Shown: positions 15,210 through 23,812, counted from the first letter of the stretch. The stretch is DNA of 35,674 nucleotides from Lachnospiraceae bacterium (GCA_016288005.1 JAEEXY010000031.1:1-35674); one strand, 5' to 3'. Notes: a model not told the origin generated them from the letters alone. Numbers and translations: made by a program.

Positions 15210-15713
15210 ATGGGTGAAGATCTGACAAAGAGCGATGTCGACAAGATACGCGAGGAAATAGAATACAGGAAACTGGTGGTCCGCAAGGACGCGATAGAGG
15301 CGGTCAAGGAGGCCCGCGCGCAGGGAGACCTGAGCGAGAACTTTGAGTATTATGCCGCGAAAAGGGACAAAAACCAGAACGAGTCGAGGATCAGGTACCT
15401 CGAGAGGATGCTGAAGAACGCGACCGTTATCGACGACAGCTCGAAGGCGGACGAGATGGGCATCAACAATACCGCCGAGGTATTTTTCGAGGAGGAAGGC
15501 GAGACGGATACGTTCCGTCTGGTGACTTCCATCCGCGGCGACGTGCTGAACAATCTGATCAGCATCGAATCGCCCCTGGGCAAGGCAATCCTCGGTAAGC
15601 ACGAGGGCGACAGGGTCTTTGTTGAGGTCTCTCCGGGAAACGGGTATTACGTCGTGCTCAGGAAAATCATAAAAACGAATGACGATTCTCATGATAAGAT
15701 AAGAAGGTATTGA
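15210..15713 (+). CDS. greA: Transcript cleavage factor GreA
   Basis: A 167-residue factor that rescues backtracked RNA polymerase by stimulating cleavage of the nascent RNA. The N-terminal coiled coil spans residues ~5-80, with its tip at QGDLSENFEYYAAKR; Asp40 and Glu43 are the acidic tip residues. The C-terminal FKBP-like domain carries the SIESPLGKAILGKHEGD motif. Start ATG 15210 lies 4 bp after the ATPase stop, so it is co-transcribed with the metal genes. Sequence outside the tip is somewhat divergent (for example FEYY instead of AEYD), but the fold signature is complete. Confidence 0.92.
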   Translation: MGEDLTKSDVDKIREEIEYRKLVVRKDAIEAVKEARAQGDLSENFEYYAAKRDKNQNESRIRYLERMLKNATVIDDSSKADEMGINNTAEVFFEEEGETDTFRLVTSIRGDVLNNLISIESPLGKAILGKHEGDRVFVEVSPGNGYYVVLRKIIKTNDDSHDKIRRY

Positions 15714-15720
15714 AAACGAG

Positions 15721-15757
15721 AAAAAACCTTGAAAATGTGCGGTTTTTTATCATTTTT
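15721..15757 (+). terminator. Intrinsic terminator after greA
   Basis: AAAAAACC (15721-15728) pairs with GGTTTTTT (15741-15748) around a 12-nt loop; a second T run follows to 15757. Confidence 0.75.
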
Positions 15758-15759
15758 TC

Positions 15760-15788
15760 TTGACAAAGACCACGCCAACGTTTATAAA
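15760..15788 (+). promoter_or_regulatory. Strong promoter of the HU gene
   Basis: A perfect TTGACA (15760-15765), 17 bp, TATAAA (15783-15788). It lies 91 bp before the HU start codon. Confidence 0.85.
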
Positions 15789-15878
15789 TAAATTGACGGT
15801 CCGATACGGCATTTCGCGCAAGCGGGCACGACTCGGATTTCATTTCATTTATTTTTTTAAAATCGAGGAGGAATTATT

Positions 15879-16154
15879 ATGAACAAGGCTGATTTAGTTG
15901 CAGCTATCGCTGAGAAGGCTGAGTTATCAAAGAAGGATTCGGAGAAGGCTCTCAAGGCTGCTATCGAGGCTATTACCGCAGAGCTTAAGGCTGGCAAGAA
16001 GGTTCAGCTCGTTGGTTTCGGTACTTTCGAAGTTACCAAGAGACCCGCTAGAACAGGACGTAACCCTCAGACCAAGAAGGCTATCAAGATCCCTGCTTCC
16101 AAGGCTCCTAAGTTCAAGGCTGGTAAGGCTTTAAAGGATGCTGTTAACAAGTAA
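15879..16154 (+). CDS. hup: HU-family DNA-binding protein
   Basis: A 91-residue histone-like protein that bends and compacts the chromosome. Start ATG 15879 is preceded by the strong ribosome site gaggagg. The full family signature is present: [11 protein letters not shown] at the start, [20 protein letters not shown] with the DNA-intercalating Arg-Asn-Pro loop near residues 60-63, and a C-terminal KALKDAVNK helix. Its codons (GCT, AAG, CTC, frequent AAG for Lys) are more biased than those of its neighbours, in line with high expression. Its own promoter and terminator flank it. Confidence 0.97.
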   Translation: MNKADLVAAIAEKAELSKKDSEKALKAAIEAITAELKAGKKVQLVGFGTFEVTKRPARTGRNPQTKKAIKIPASKAPKFKAGKALKDAVNK

Positions 16155-16170
16155 TTTCTTTAAACACTGG

Positions 16171-16199
16171 GCCCGCGGCCGATAGGTCGCGGGCTTTTT
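16171..16199 (+). terminator. Intrinsic terminator after the HU gene
   Basis: GCCCGCGGCC (16171-16180) pairs with GGTCGCGGGC (16185-16194) with one G-U pair and a GATA loop; TTTTTAA follows. It ends only 10 bp before the rqcP start, so rqcP is either expressed by read-through or from an unseen promoter. Confidence 0.9.
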
Positions 16200-16208
16200 A
16201 ATGGGAAT

Positions 16209-16448
16209 ATGAGACTGGACAAATATCTTAAGGTGTCGCGTCTGATAAAGAGGCGCACCGTTGCCAACGAAGCCTGCGACGCGGGCAGGGTTTCGATAAA
16301 CGGCAAGCCCGCGAAGGCCTCCGCCGAGGTTAAGGTCGGAGACGTGATAGAGATAGGATTCGGCACAAAGACCGTTAAGGTCGAGGTCCTGGGTATCGCG
16401 GATACGCAAAAAAAGGAAGAGGCTGCCGAACTTTATAAGTATCTTTGA
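16209..16448 (+). CDS. rqcP: S4-domain RNA-binding protein RqcP (YabO)
   Basis: A 79-residue S4 domain: MRLDKYLKVSRLIKRRTVANEAC is the alpha-L RNA-binding motif, and GRVSINGKPAKAS follows. This matches Bacillus RqcP/YabO, which helps RqcH add C-terminal alanine tails to nascent chains on stalled 50S subunits. The position before divIC, tilS, hpt and ftsH supports the assignment. Start ATG 16209 has only a weak ggga site and lies directly behind the HU terminator. The window also holds mutS2, whose Bacillus relative splits collided ribosomes. Confidence 0.9.
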   Translation: MRLDKYLKVSRLIKRRTVANEACDAGRVSINGKPAKASAEVKVGDVIEIGFGTKTVKVEVLGIADTQKKEEAAELYKYL

Positions 16449-16584
16449 AGTTTTTTGCGCTGAAGGACTAAAGTTTTTCCCGCAGATAACCGATATATAA
16501 AACGAGCAGCGTGCAGTGTCCCGTTTTTTCGGGCATTGATCCGCAGATTACTAAATAAGGCTATGCAGTCGGGAGGCAAGTGTC

Positions 16585-16884
16585 ATGCGCAGAAAAGGCA
16601 GAAGTTCAAGAGCGGCGATGGGGATCATTGTCATCATCGTTATGTTCATTTGCGTACTTATTCTGGTAAAGACCGAGAAGCTTACGAGCGATCTTAACGC
16701 CAAGAACGATATCATAAAGCAGCTGGATGCGAGCATCGCAGCTGCCAACGAAAAGACAAAGACTATCGAGAACGAGATCAAGTATCGGGAAACCGATGAC
16801 TATATAGAGGATCAGGCCAGGGAAGCGCTGGGGCTGAGATACCCCGACGAGATCATCCTCGTGCCTAAGGAAGGCTCCGAGTGA
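16585..16884 (+). CDS. divIC: Septum formation initiator (DivIC/FtsB family)
   Basis: A 99-residue bitopic membrane protein of the division septum. It has a basic N-terminus (RRKGRSSRA), one transmembrane segment at about 11-29, a coiled coil at about 30-66 (LNAKNDIIKQLDASIAAANE), and the conserved C-terminal YIEDQAREALGLRYPDEIILVPK motif of the DivIC/FtsB family. It would form a complex with FtsL and DivIB. Start ATG 16585 follows cgggagg. The 136-bp gap upstream holds a TATATAAAAC stretch near 16492-16501 that could be a -10 region, plus a short CCCG-T6-CGGG hairpin. yabP and yabQ, which sit here in sporeformers, are absent. Confidence 0.9.
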   Translation: MRRKGRSSRAAMGIIVIIVMFICVLILVKTEKLTSDLNAKNDIIKQLDASIAAANEKTKTIENEIKYRETDDYIEDQAREALGLRYPDEIILVPKEGSE

Positions 16885-16888
16885 CCGG

Positions 16889-18331
16889 ATGGAACAAAAA
16901 GTAATCGATTACATCAAGCTTAATAACATGCTGTCCTGCGGGGATGGCGCAGCAGTGGGCGTATCGGGTGGAGCAGACTCGATGTGCCTTCTTAATATTC
17001 TTTTTTCTTTAAAGGACCGCCTGGGTCTCAGACTCGTCGCGGTTCATGTTAACCACGGTATCAGGGGAGCTTCGGCAGATGCGGACGAGCATTTTGTCGA
17101 AGCTTTTTGTCGCGAAAAGGGGATTGGATTCAGGGTATTTCACGCGGATATCCCGGCACTTGCCAAAGAAAAGGGCCTGACCGAGGAGGAAGCCGGACGG
17201 CAGTACCGATACGAGTGCTTCGCAAAGGTCTGCAAAGACGAGGGACTTAACTGCATCGCGGTCGCGCATAACCGTGACGACAATGCGGAGACCGTGCTGT
17301 TCAATATCGCCAGAGGCAGCGGCATCTCGGGGCTGCGCGGGATCGCTCCGGTGAGGGAGTTTGGCGGATTCCGCATCATCAGACCGCTGCTCGACTGCAG
17401 CAGGGCGATGATAGAAGAGTATCTCGCCGCCAGGGGCATCGCCTACAGGACCGACGAGACGAATCTGACTGAGGATTACAGCAGGAACAGGATCAGGAAC
17501 ACGGTGCTCCCGATCCTGAAAGAGTCGATAAACAGCGAGGCTGCGGCCCATATTGCGGGCGCGGCGAAAAGAGCGGGTGAGCTCGAGGACTACGTGGCCC
17601 TGGCGGCGCGGGAGCGCGTTGAGGCGCTGAAAGCCGATGGCAGGTATATCGAGGAGACGGACGGTGATCAGACCGTTTCCGTCAGGATCGACGCGGACGC
17701 GCTCGCGGGCATGCATATCGCGCTTAGGTCTGTGATACTGCGCGGCGCTTTGGGGAGGCTTGCCGGTAAACTGAAGGATATCGAAGAGATACACGTGAGG
17801 ATCGCGGAAGGGCTGATCGCGAACACCGTCGGAAAAAGCGCCGATCTGCCTTACGGCCTTCGAGCCAGACGCGATTACGGGGCTCTGGTGCTGGAAAGGC
17901 AGAAGGAGACTGCGGACACGGCATTTTTACACGAAGTGGGAGAGATCGGCGAAGAGGGTCTGCGCATTGCCCTGCCGGACGGGAAATGTCTGTATCTGCG
18001 ATTAATTCCCTGTGAAAAAAATCTAAACATTCCCCGAAACGACTATACGAAATTTTTTGATTATGATAAGATAAATGGCAGTATAGCTGTAAGAACGCGC
18101 CGTGAGGGGGACTATCTCCTCGTAAAAGGCAGCGGCAAGACCGGTGAGCTCTGCCGCAAGAGTCTGAAGACCTGGTTCATCGACAACAAGGTCCCCGGAC
18201 CCGACAGAGACGGCACGATACTCCTGGCCGAGGGTCCGCACGTGCTCTGGGTTGTTGGCGGCAGACGGGACGACTCGTGTTATGTAACCGGTGACACGTG
18301 CCGGATACTGGCTGCGGAGCTAACGGAGTGA
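16889..18331 (+). CDS. tilS: tRNA(Ile)-lysidine synthase
   Basis: A 480-residue enzyme that attaches lysine to C34 of the CAU-anticodon isoleucine tRNA, changing its decoding from AUG to AUA; it is essential in most bacteria. The PP-loop SGGADS (26-31) binds ATP. VHVNHGIRG and the HNRDDNAETVLFNIARGSG block are TilS signatures. The C-terminal TilS domain spans ~395-480, with FIDNKVPGPDRDGT. Start ATG 16889 lies 4 bp after divIC. spoIIE, which lies between divIC and tilS in Bacillus and many Clostridia, is missing. Confidence 0.95.
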   Translation: MEQKVIDYIKLNNMLSCGDGAAVGVSGGADSMCLLNILFSLKDRLGLRLVAVHVNHGIRGASADADEHFVEAFCREKGIGFRVFHADIPALAKEKGLTEEEAGRQYRYECFAKVCKDEGLNCIAVAHNRDDNAETVLFNIARGSGISGLRGIAPVREFGGFRIIRPLLDCSRAMIEEYLAARGIAYRTDETNLTEDYSRNRIRNTVLPILKESINSEAAAHIAGAAKRAGELEDYVALAARERVEALKADGRYIEETDGDQTVSVRIDADALAGMHIALRSVILRGALGRLAGKLKDIEEIHVRIAEGLIANTVGKSADLPYGLRARRDYGALVLERQKETADTAFLHEVGEIGEEGLRIALPDGKCLYLRLIPCEKNLNIPRNDYTKFFDYDKINGSIAVRTRREGDYLLVKGSGKTGELCRKSLKTWFIDNKVPGPDRDGTILLAEGPHVLWVVGGRRDDSCYVTGDTCRILAAELTE

Positions 18332-18378
18332 GCGCCGGGCCTGCGGTGATGCGGATTTTATGAAAGGGTGGCGGATTT

Positions 18379-18906
18379 ATGAACAATATCGATGACAAGA
18401 TCAAGATCATGATAGGACAGGAAGAGCTGGAGAAAAGGATCGCCGAGATGGGTGAAGAAATCAGCCGTGATTACGCCGGCAAAGAGCTGCATCTGATCTG
18501 TATCCTTAAGGGCGGAGTCATGTTTATGACCGAGCTGTCAAAGCATATCACCTGCCATGTTTCGATGGATTTCATGTCGGTTTCGAGCTACGGCAACGAG
18601 CGCAAGTCTTCGGGCCGCATCAGGATATTGAAGGACCTCGATGAGCCGATCGAGGGCAGGGATGTGCTCATTGTTGAGGATATCATTGATTCGGGCAAGA
18701 CACTGGCGCATCTGATCGAGGTGCTCGGCGTCCGCAAGCCCAATTCCATCAAGCTCTGCACGATGCTTGACAAGCCCGACCGCCGTGAGGTGGATGTGAA
18801 GGTTGATTATGTCGGATTCCAGATCCCCGACAAATTCGTCCTCGGCTACGGGCTCGATTATGACCAGTTCTATCGCAATATTCCTTATATCGCGGTGGTT
18901 GAATAA
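18379..18906 (+). CDS. hpt: Hypoxanthine phosphoribosyltransferase
   Basis: A 175-residue purine salvage enzyme that makes IMP (and usually GMP) from hypoxanthine (guanine) and PRPP. LKGGVMFM near residue 43 is the pyrophosphate loop. LIVEDIIDSGKTL (97-109) is the PRPP-binding motif with the two acidic residues. KVDYVGFQIPDKFVLGYGLDY is the purine-contact region of the family. The flexible loop VSSYGN is present. Length is normal. It sits in the usual place between tilS and ftsH, with a gtg-rich 47-bp gap and an aaggg site upstream. Confidence 0.96.
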   Translation: MNNIDDKIKIMIGQEELEKRIAEMGEEISRDYAGKELHLICILKGGVMFMTELSKHITCHVSMDFMSVSSYGNERKSSGRIRILKDLDEPIEGRDVLIVEDIIDSGKTLAHLIEVLGVRKPNSIKLCTMLDKPDRREVDVKVDYVGFQIPDKFVLGYGLDYDQFYRNIPYIAVVE

Positions 18907-18931
18907 AGAGTGATACAGGAGGTTTATTCCT

Positions 18932-20758
18932 TTGAAGAACAGCAGATACAAAGGCCTGGTTTTTTATCTCGTAGTGCTGGCTGTGGTGATGCTCGCGCTC
19001 TATCTCTCCGAGAGTCTTGCGGGGAACGGGACGAGAGCGTACAGCTATCAGGAGTTCGACTCGGACGCGCATAAGGCACAGGTCTACAGTGTTACCATTG
19101 AACCCAATGAGGAGGTTCCGACAGGTACCGTAACGGTGACTCTGGTTTCGGGGCAGAAGTGCAGATTCTACTGCTCGGACGTTACCGAGATCGAGGCGGT
19201 CGCCAGAGAATGCGACATCCCGTATACGATGTCCAAGATAGCAAAGCCCAACTGGTTCCTGACACAGGTGCTTCCCTACATCATACTGCTCGTCGTATTT
19301 GTGGTGATGTTCACGATGATCACCGGACAGGCGGGCGGCGGCAACAATTCCAAGATGATGAACTTCGGCAAGTCCAGGGCAAAGCTCGCCAAGGACATGT
19401 CAAAGCGTTTCAATTTCGGTTCCGTTGCGGGACTTAAGGAGGAAAAGGAGGATCTCGAGGAGCTCGTTGATTTCCTCAGAGACCCCGCAAAATACACCAG
19501 ACTCGGAGCGCGCATCCCTAAGGGCGTACTGCTCGAGGGCCCTCCCGGAACCGGTAAGACTCTGCTCGCAAAGGCAGTCGCGGGAGAAGCGGGAGTACCG
19601 TTCTTCTCGATATCGGGTTCCGATTTCGTTGAGATGTTCGTCGGTGTCGGCGCATCGCGTGTGCGTGACCTTTTCGACGACGCCAAAAAGAACTCACCCT
19701 GCATCGTTTTCATCGATGAGATAGACGCCGTAGCGCGCAGGCGCGGTACCGGTATGGGCGGCGGCCACGATGAGAGAGAACAGACACTGAACCAGCTGCT
19801 CGTGGAGATGGACGGTTTCGGTGTCAACGAAGGCATCATCGTTCTCGCGGCCACGAACCGCGTGGATATTCTCGATCCCGCGATCATGAGACCCGGACGT
19901 TTCGACCGTAAGATCGTAGTCGGCAGACCCGATGTAAAGGGCCGTGAGGAGATCCTCAAGATCCACGTTAAGGACAAGCCTCTCGGCGAGGATGTTGATC
20001 TGAAGCAGGTAGCGCAGACCACTGCCGGATTTACCGGAGCGGATCTCGAGAACCTGATGAATGAGGCCGCGATCGCCGCGGCAAAGGATAACCGCAAGTA
20101 CATTTGCGCAGAGGATGTTAAAAAGAGCTTTATCAAGGTCGGAATCGGTACCGAGCGCAAGAGCCGCGTGATCTCTGACAAGGAAAAGAAGATAACCGCG
20201 TACCATGAGGCGGGACATGCGATATTGTTCCACGTGCTTCCCGATGTCGGACCCGTTTACACGGTTTCGATCATTCCTACCGGACAGGGCGCAGCGGGCT
20301 ATACGATGCCGCTGCCCGATAAGGACGAGATGTTCAATACCAAGGGACGCATGAGGCAGGATATCATCGTCGACCTGGGCGGACGTGCGGCAGAGTCGAT
20401 CATATTTGACGATATCACGACCGGCGCGTCGCAGGATATCAAGGTGGCTACCAAGATAGCGCGCAGCATGGTCACAAAGTACGGCTTCTCGGACAACATG
20501 GGTCTGGTCAACTATGACAATGAGGACGATGAGGTATTCATCGGACGCGACCTGGCTCACACACGCAGCTACAGTGAGAATGTGGCGAACCTTATCGACG
20601 AGGAAGTAAAGGCTATAATCGACGAGTGCTACGCCGAGGCGAAGAGGATACTCAACGAGCATCTTGACGTGCTCCACGCCTGCGCAGCCCTGCTTGTCGA
20701 AAAGGAGCGCATTACAAAGGACGAGTTTGAGGCATTATTCACACAGGCAGAGGGATGA
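18932..20758 (+). CDS. ftsH: ATP-dependent zinc metalloprotease FtsH
   Basis: A 608-residue membrane AAA+ protease that degrades misassembled membrane proteins and some regulators. Transmembrane segments lie at ~8-25 and ~110-131. Walker A is GPPGTGKT (203-210), Walker B is IVFIDEIDA (258-266), and the second region of homology is around [18 protein letters not shown]. The zinc site HEAGH is at 425-429, with the third ligand Asp in the [11 protein letters not shown] region. The start is TTG 18932, supported by a perfect cAGGAGG site 8 bp upstream. It closes the rqcP-ftsH block. The C-terminal tail is short compared with Bacillus FtsH. Confidence 0.97.
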   Translation: MKNSRYKGLVFYLVVLAVVMLALYLSESLAGNGTRAYSYQEFDSDAHKAQVYSVTIEPNEEVPTGTVTVTLVSGQKCRFYCSDVTEIEAVARECDIPYTMSKIAKPNWFLTQVLPYIILLVVFVVMFTMITGQAGGGNNSKMMNFGKSRAKLAKDMSKRFNFGSVAGLKEEKEDLEELVDFLRDPAKYTRLGARIPKGVLLEGPPGTGKTLLAKAVAGEAGVPFFSISGSDFVEMFVGVGASRVRDLFDDAKKNSPCIVFIDEIDAVARRRGTGMGGGHDEREQTLNQLLVEMDGFGVNEGIIVLAATNRVDILDPAIMRPGRFDRKIVVGRPDVKGREEILKIHVKDKPLGEDVDLKQVAQTTAGFTGADLENLMNEAAIAAAKDNRKYICAEDVKKSFIKVGIGTERKSRVISDKEKKITAYHEAGHAILFHVLPDVGPVYTVSIIPTGQGAAGYTMPLPDKDEMFNTKGRMRQDIIVDLGGRAAESIIFDDITTGASQDIKVATKIARSMVTKYGFSDNMGLVNYDNEDDEVFIGRDLAHTRSYSENVANLIDEEVKAIIDECYAEAKRILNEHLDVLHACAALLVEKERITKDEFEALFTQAEG

Positions 20759-20761
20759 CCA

Positions 20762-20812
20762 TTGTGCAATGTGCACAAAAGAGAATAGTAAGTTTTGTTA
20801 AGTTTGTGCACA
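20762..20812. promoter_or_regulatory. Repeated TGTGCA half-sites, probable operators
   Basis: TTGTGCA-ATG-TGCACAA (20762-20778) is a 7-bp inverted repeat, and TGTGCACA (20805-20812) is an 8-bp palindrome about 18 bp before a -10 box. A third, related palindrome lies at 20980-20997. Three sites built on the same half-site in 240 bp suggest one regulator, probably of a carbohydrate type (inference). Confidence 0.5.
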
Positions 20813-20827
20813 CTTAATCGCGGACTC

Positions 20828-20836
20828 TGCTATAAT
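20828..20836 (+). promoter_or_regulatory. Extended -10 promoter
   Basis: TGCTATAAT is a perfect extended -10 element (TGnTATAAT). No good -35 exists at 17 bp. The palindrome TGTGCACA occupies that position, so a bound regulator could act here. The transcript would start near 20842. Confidence 0.55.
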
Positions 20837-20841
20837 AATAC

Positions 20842-20937
20842 TCGTAAACCCCAATACATTATATAGTTTTTGCTACACCCCATAAGTAACAAAAATACCT
20901 TCTCCAAAAAAGGACAGTCGCAGGATTGTCCTTTTTT
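20842..20937 (+). ncRNA. Candidate ~95-nt small RNA with C-rich single-stranded motifs
   Basis: The extended -10 box at 20828-20836 and the strong terminator at 20906-20937 enclose about 95 nt with no start codon or ribosome site. Two CCCC motifs (AAACCCCAA near 20847-20855 and ACACCCCAT near 20875-20883) lie in AU-rich, apparently unpaired sequence. Such C-rich motifs are used by Firmicutes small RNAs of the RsaE/RoxS and csRNA kinds to mask G-rich ribosome sites. It could instead be a short leader that terminates before the GH13 gene. Homology to a known RNA is not claimed. Confidence 0.4.
20906..20937 (+). terminator. Strong intrinsic terminator upstream of the GH13 gene
   Basis: AAAAAAGGACA (20906-20916) pairs perfectly with TGTCCTTTTTT (20927-20937) over 11 bp with a 10-nt loop. 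The A and T tracts make it potentially bidirectional. Confidence 0.9.
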
Positions 20938-20969
20938 ACTTTCTCATTTTATGTTTGGGAAAAATGTGA

Positions 20970-20997
20970 TATAATTGATTGTGCAAGCGATTGCACA
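20970..20997 (+). promoter_or_regulatory. -10 box and LacI-type operator of the GH13 gene
   Basis: A perfect TATAAT (20970-20975) is followed by the palindrome TGTGCAAGCGATTGCACA (20980-20997), with 7-bp arms around a CG-containing centre as in LacI-family operators. The operator would overlap the transcription start, the same arrangement as at the other amylase gene (472-496). No strong -35 is visible. Confidence 0.65.
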
Positions 20998-21032
20998 GCC
21001 CATTATATCGTTTATCATAAAAGGCATCAGGT

Positions 21033-23183
21033 ATGGAATATTATCCCAGCAGTGAACAACAACAGAACAGAGTCGTAAACGAATACTACGCTCCTGTGGA
21101 GACGATGTCGAATTCGAATATCGGATTCATGACCACGCAGTTTATCCGCAGAGCCGTATTCAGCGACGGCACAGCCGAATACCGCTGTCCCATGGAGCCC
21201 GGGCAGAATGAGCCGGTAAAGCTCAGGATCAGGGTGGCCAAGGGTAATGCGTCGGCGGTTGTATGCGTAGTCGGGGACCGGAGACTCCCCATGAGTATCT
21301 CGAGCAGCGACCAGCTGTTTGATTATTATGAGTGCACATATACTACAGGAGTAGAAAACGTTCCGTATTATTTCATCATCTGGTGCGGTGAAAAATATTA
21401 TTTCTATAATGCGGTAGGCGTTACGGAGAGTCATGACGAGACGTATGATTTCTGGCTGATGCCGGGCTTTAAGACGCCGGACTGGGCAAAGGGCGCGGTC
21501 ATGTACCAGATATTTACCGACCGTTTTGCCGATGGAGCCAATGACAACCGCACTCTGACCAACGAGTATTTTTACATCGACTGCTATTCGCGCGAGGTGC
21601 TCGACTGGAACAAGACCCCCGAGAACAATGACGTAGGCATTTTCTACGGCGGCGACCTGAGCGGCGTGCTGCGAAAGCTCGATTATCTGCAGGATCTCGG
21701 GATCGAAGTCATCTATTTCAATCCTCTGTTCGTGTCCCCTTCCAACCATAAATACGATACGCAGGATTACGATCACATCGATCCTCATTTTACCGTTATC
21801 CCGCATGATTACGGCAATGTGCTGACAGACGGAGATACGGACAACCGCCATTCCGCGCGCTATATCACGAGAGTTACCGATCTGACGAATCTCGAGGCGA
21901 GCAACGCGTTTTTCGCCAATTTCGTCGGGGAATGTCATAAGCGCGGGATCAGGGTCATCTTAGACGGCGTATTCAATCACTGCGGTTCCTTCAACAAATG
22001 GCTCGACGGACAGCATATATACGAGGATGCGATAGGCTTTGAAAAGGGCGCGTACGGACATGCTGACAGCCCTTACCGCAGTTTCTTTAAGTTTAATGAT
22101 GACAGCTGGCCCGACAATTACAGCTACGAGGGCTGGTGGGGACACAAAACCCTGCCCAAGCTCAATTACGAGGGCTCGCCCGAGCTGGTCGAATACATAC
22201 TTAATATAGCGCGCAAATGGGTGTCCCCGCCTTTCAACTGCGACGGCTGGAGACTCGATGTGGCGGCGGACCTCGGCTATTCCGAGGAGTTCAACCACAA
22301 GTTCTGGCGTATGTTCCGCGCGGCGGTCAAGGAGGCAAATCCCGAGGCCATCATCATTGCCGAGAATTACGAGAATTCCGGCAAGTGGCTGCAGGGCGGC
22401 GAATGGGACAGCATCATGAACTACGAGGCATTTATGGAGCCCGTGACCTGGTTCCTGACCGGCATGGAGAAGCACAGCGATTTCTTCCGCGAGGACATGT
22501 TCCGCAACAATGACGCGTTCTTCGGAGCGATGCTGTATCACATGAGCAGGATGAACTCCCAGAGCCTGCTGACCGCGATGAACCAGCTCTCAAACCACGA
22601 TCATTCGAGATTCATGACCAGGACGAGCAGGAGGATAGGCAGACTCGCGACCTGCGGTCCCGAGGAGGCTTCGTGGGATATCAGGCCCTGGTGCATGCGT
22701 GAGGCCATCGTTATCCAGATGACCTGGCCGGGCGCTCCGTGCCTGTATTACGGTGACGAGGCCGGTGTCTGCGGCTGGACCGATCCCGACAGCAGAAGGA
22801 CTTATCCGTGGGGGCGTGAGGACCGCGACCTGCTGAATTTCTACCGCGAGATGATCAGGATACACCGCTCGTACGACGCGCTGAAGACCGGTTCGGTCAA
22901 GTTCCTGGCCGGCGACCACGCGGTCATCGTCTACGGCCGTTTTAACCGCAGCGAGCGTATCGTGACCGTTGTCAACAACGACGATGTTCCGAGAAATATA
23001 GATATTCCCGTCTGGGAGCTGGGTATCGACGACAACGAGACCATGGTTCGTCTGGTCGAGACCTATGACAGCGGGTATAATTTCTTTGCCGAGATGTATC
23101 ATGCAGAGCGCGGCGTTATCGGGATGCACCTGGAGCCGCACAGCGCGATGGTACTCAAGAATCTTATGAGGTATCTGCAGTGA
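21033..23183 (+). CDS. Cytoplasmic GH13 alpha-glucan hydrolase (neopullulanase/maltodextrinase type)
   Basis: The protein is 716 residues without a signal peptide. Residues ~25-145 form an N-terminal beta domain like those (CBM34-type) of neopullulanases and cyclomaltodextrinases. The GH13 barrel begins at about 150 (GAVMYQIFTDRFADG). Conserved regions are DGVFNHCG (311-318), GWRLDVA with nucleophile Asp409, IIAENYEN with acid/base Glu444, and LSNHDHSR with Asp523. The C-terminal beta domain begins at about 640. It would hydrolyse imported maltodextrins, pullulan fragments or cyclodextrins; the subfamily cannot be fixed by eye. Start ATG 21033 has only a weak site (aaaagg). The extracellular GH13 lipoprotein at 1-418 would be the surface partner. 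It overlaps nth by 4 nt. Confidence 0.93.
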   Translation: MEYYPSSEQQQNRVVNEYYAPVETMSNSNIGFMTTQFIRRAVFSDGTAEYRCPMEPGQNEPVKLRIRVAKGNASAVVCVVGDRRLPMSISSSDQLFDYYECTYTTGVENVPYYFIIWCGEKYYFYNAVGVTESHDETYDFWLMPGFKTPDWAKGAVMYQIFTDRFADGANDNRTLTNEYFYIDCYSREVLDWNKTPENNDVGIFYGGDLSGVLRKLDYLQDLGIEVIYFNPLFVSPSNHKYDTQDYDHIDPHFTVIPHDYGNVLTDGDTDNRHSARYITRVTDLTNLEASNAFFANFVGECHKRGIRVILDGVFNHCGSFNKWLDGQHIYEDAIGFEKGAYGHADSPYRSFFKFNDDSWPDNYSYEGWWGHKTLPKLNYEGSPELVEYILNIARKWVSPPFNCDGWRLDVAADLGYSEEFNHKFWRMFRAAVKEANPEAIIIAENYENSGKWLQGGEWDSIMNYEAFMEPVTWFLTGMEKHSDFFREDMFRNNDAFFGAMLYHMSRMNSQSLLTAMNQLSNHDHSRFMTRTSRRIGRLATCGPEEASWDIRPWCMREAIVIQMTWPGAPCLYYGDEAGVCGWTDPDSRRTYPWGREDRDLLNFYREMIRIHRSYDALKTGSVKFLAGDHAVIVYGRFNRSERIVTVVNNDDVPRNIDIPVWELGIDDNETMVRLVETYDSGYNFFAEMYHAERGVIGMHLEPHSAMVLKNLMRYLQ

Positions 23184-23812
23184 CGAAAGCCAAACTGAAA
23201 CAGATCCTTGCGCTGCTGGATGAGCATTACCCCCCGCAGCCCTGTTTTCTGGAATATAAGGAGCCGTGGCAGCTGCTGTTCGCGACGATCCTGTCCGCGC
23301 AGTGCACCGACGCGCGGGTAAATATGGTGACGAGAGACCTGTATGTAAAGTACCCTGACCTGCAGGCCTTTGCGGGCGCAGAGCTTTCCGGGCTCGAGGA
23401 GGATATCCGCTCGACGGGGTTCTATCATAATAAGGCGCTCCATATCAAAGCGGCGGCGATAGAGCTGCTGAGCCGTTTCGGAGGAGAGCTGCCGTCGGAC
23501 ATCGAGTCGCTGACTTCGCTTCCCGGAGTAGGCCGCAAAACGGCCAATGTTGTGCGCACGCATATATTCGGGATACCTAGCATAGTGGTCGATACGCATG
23601 TCAAACGCGTCTCAAAACTCCTCGGCATCACGCATACAGATGACCCGGTAAAGGCCGAGTTCGAGCTGATGGACATTTTGCCCAAGGATCACTGGAGCGC
23701 ATGGAACCAGCAGATCATCACACACGGCAGACAGCTCTGCATCAGCGGCAGGCCGAAGTGCGGGGAATGCTTCCTTAACGGTATGTGTGAGAATTGTGCA
23801 AAGAAAAAATAG
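23180..23812 (+). CDS. nth: Endonuclease III (DNA glycosylase/AP lyase)
   Basis: A 210-residue base-excision repair enzyme for oxidised pyrimidines. The helix-hairpin-helix LPGVGRKTANVV carries catalytic Lys120; VDTHVKR carries Asp138. The C-terminal cluster Cys-x6-Cys-x2-Cys-x5-Cys (CISGRPKCGECFLNGMC) binds 4Fe-4S. Length is normal. The GTG start at 23180 overlaps the stop of the GH13 gene by 4 nt (GTGA), so the two are translationally coupled even though their functions are unrelated. Confidence 0.96.
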   Translation: MTKAKLKQILALLDEHYPPQPCFLEYKEPWQLLFATILSAQCTDARVNMVTRDLYVKYPDLQAFAGAELSGLEEDIRSTGFYHNKALHIKAAAIELLSRFGGELPSDIESLTSLPGVGRKTANVVRTHIFGIPSIVVDTHVKRVSKLLGITHTDDPVKAEFELMDILPKDHWSAWNQQIITHGRQLCISGRPKCGECFLNGMCENCAKKK

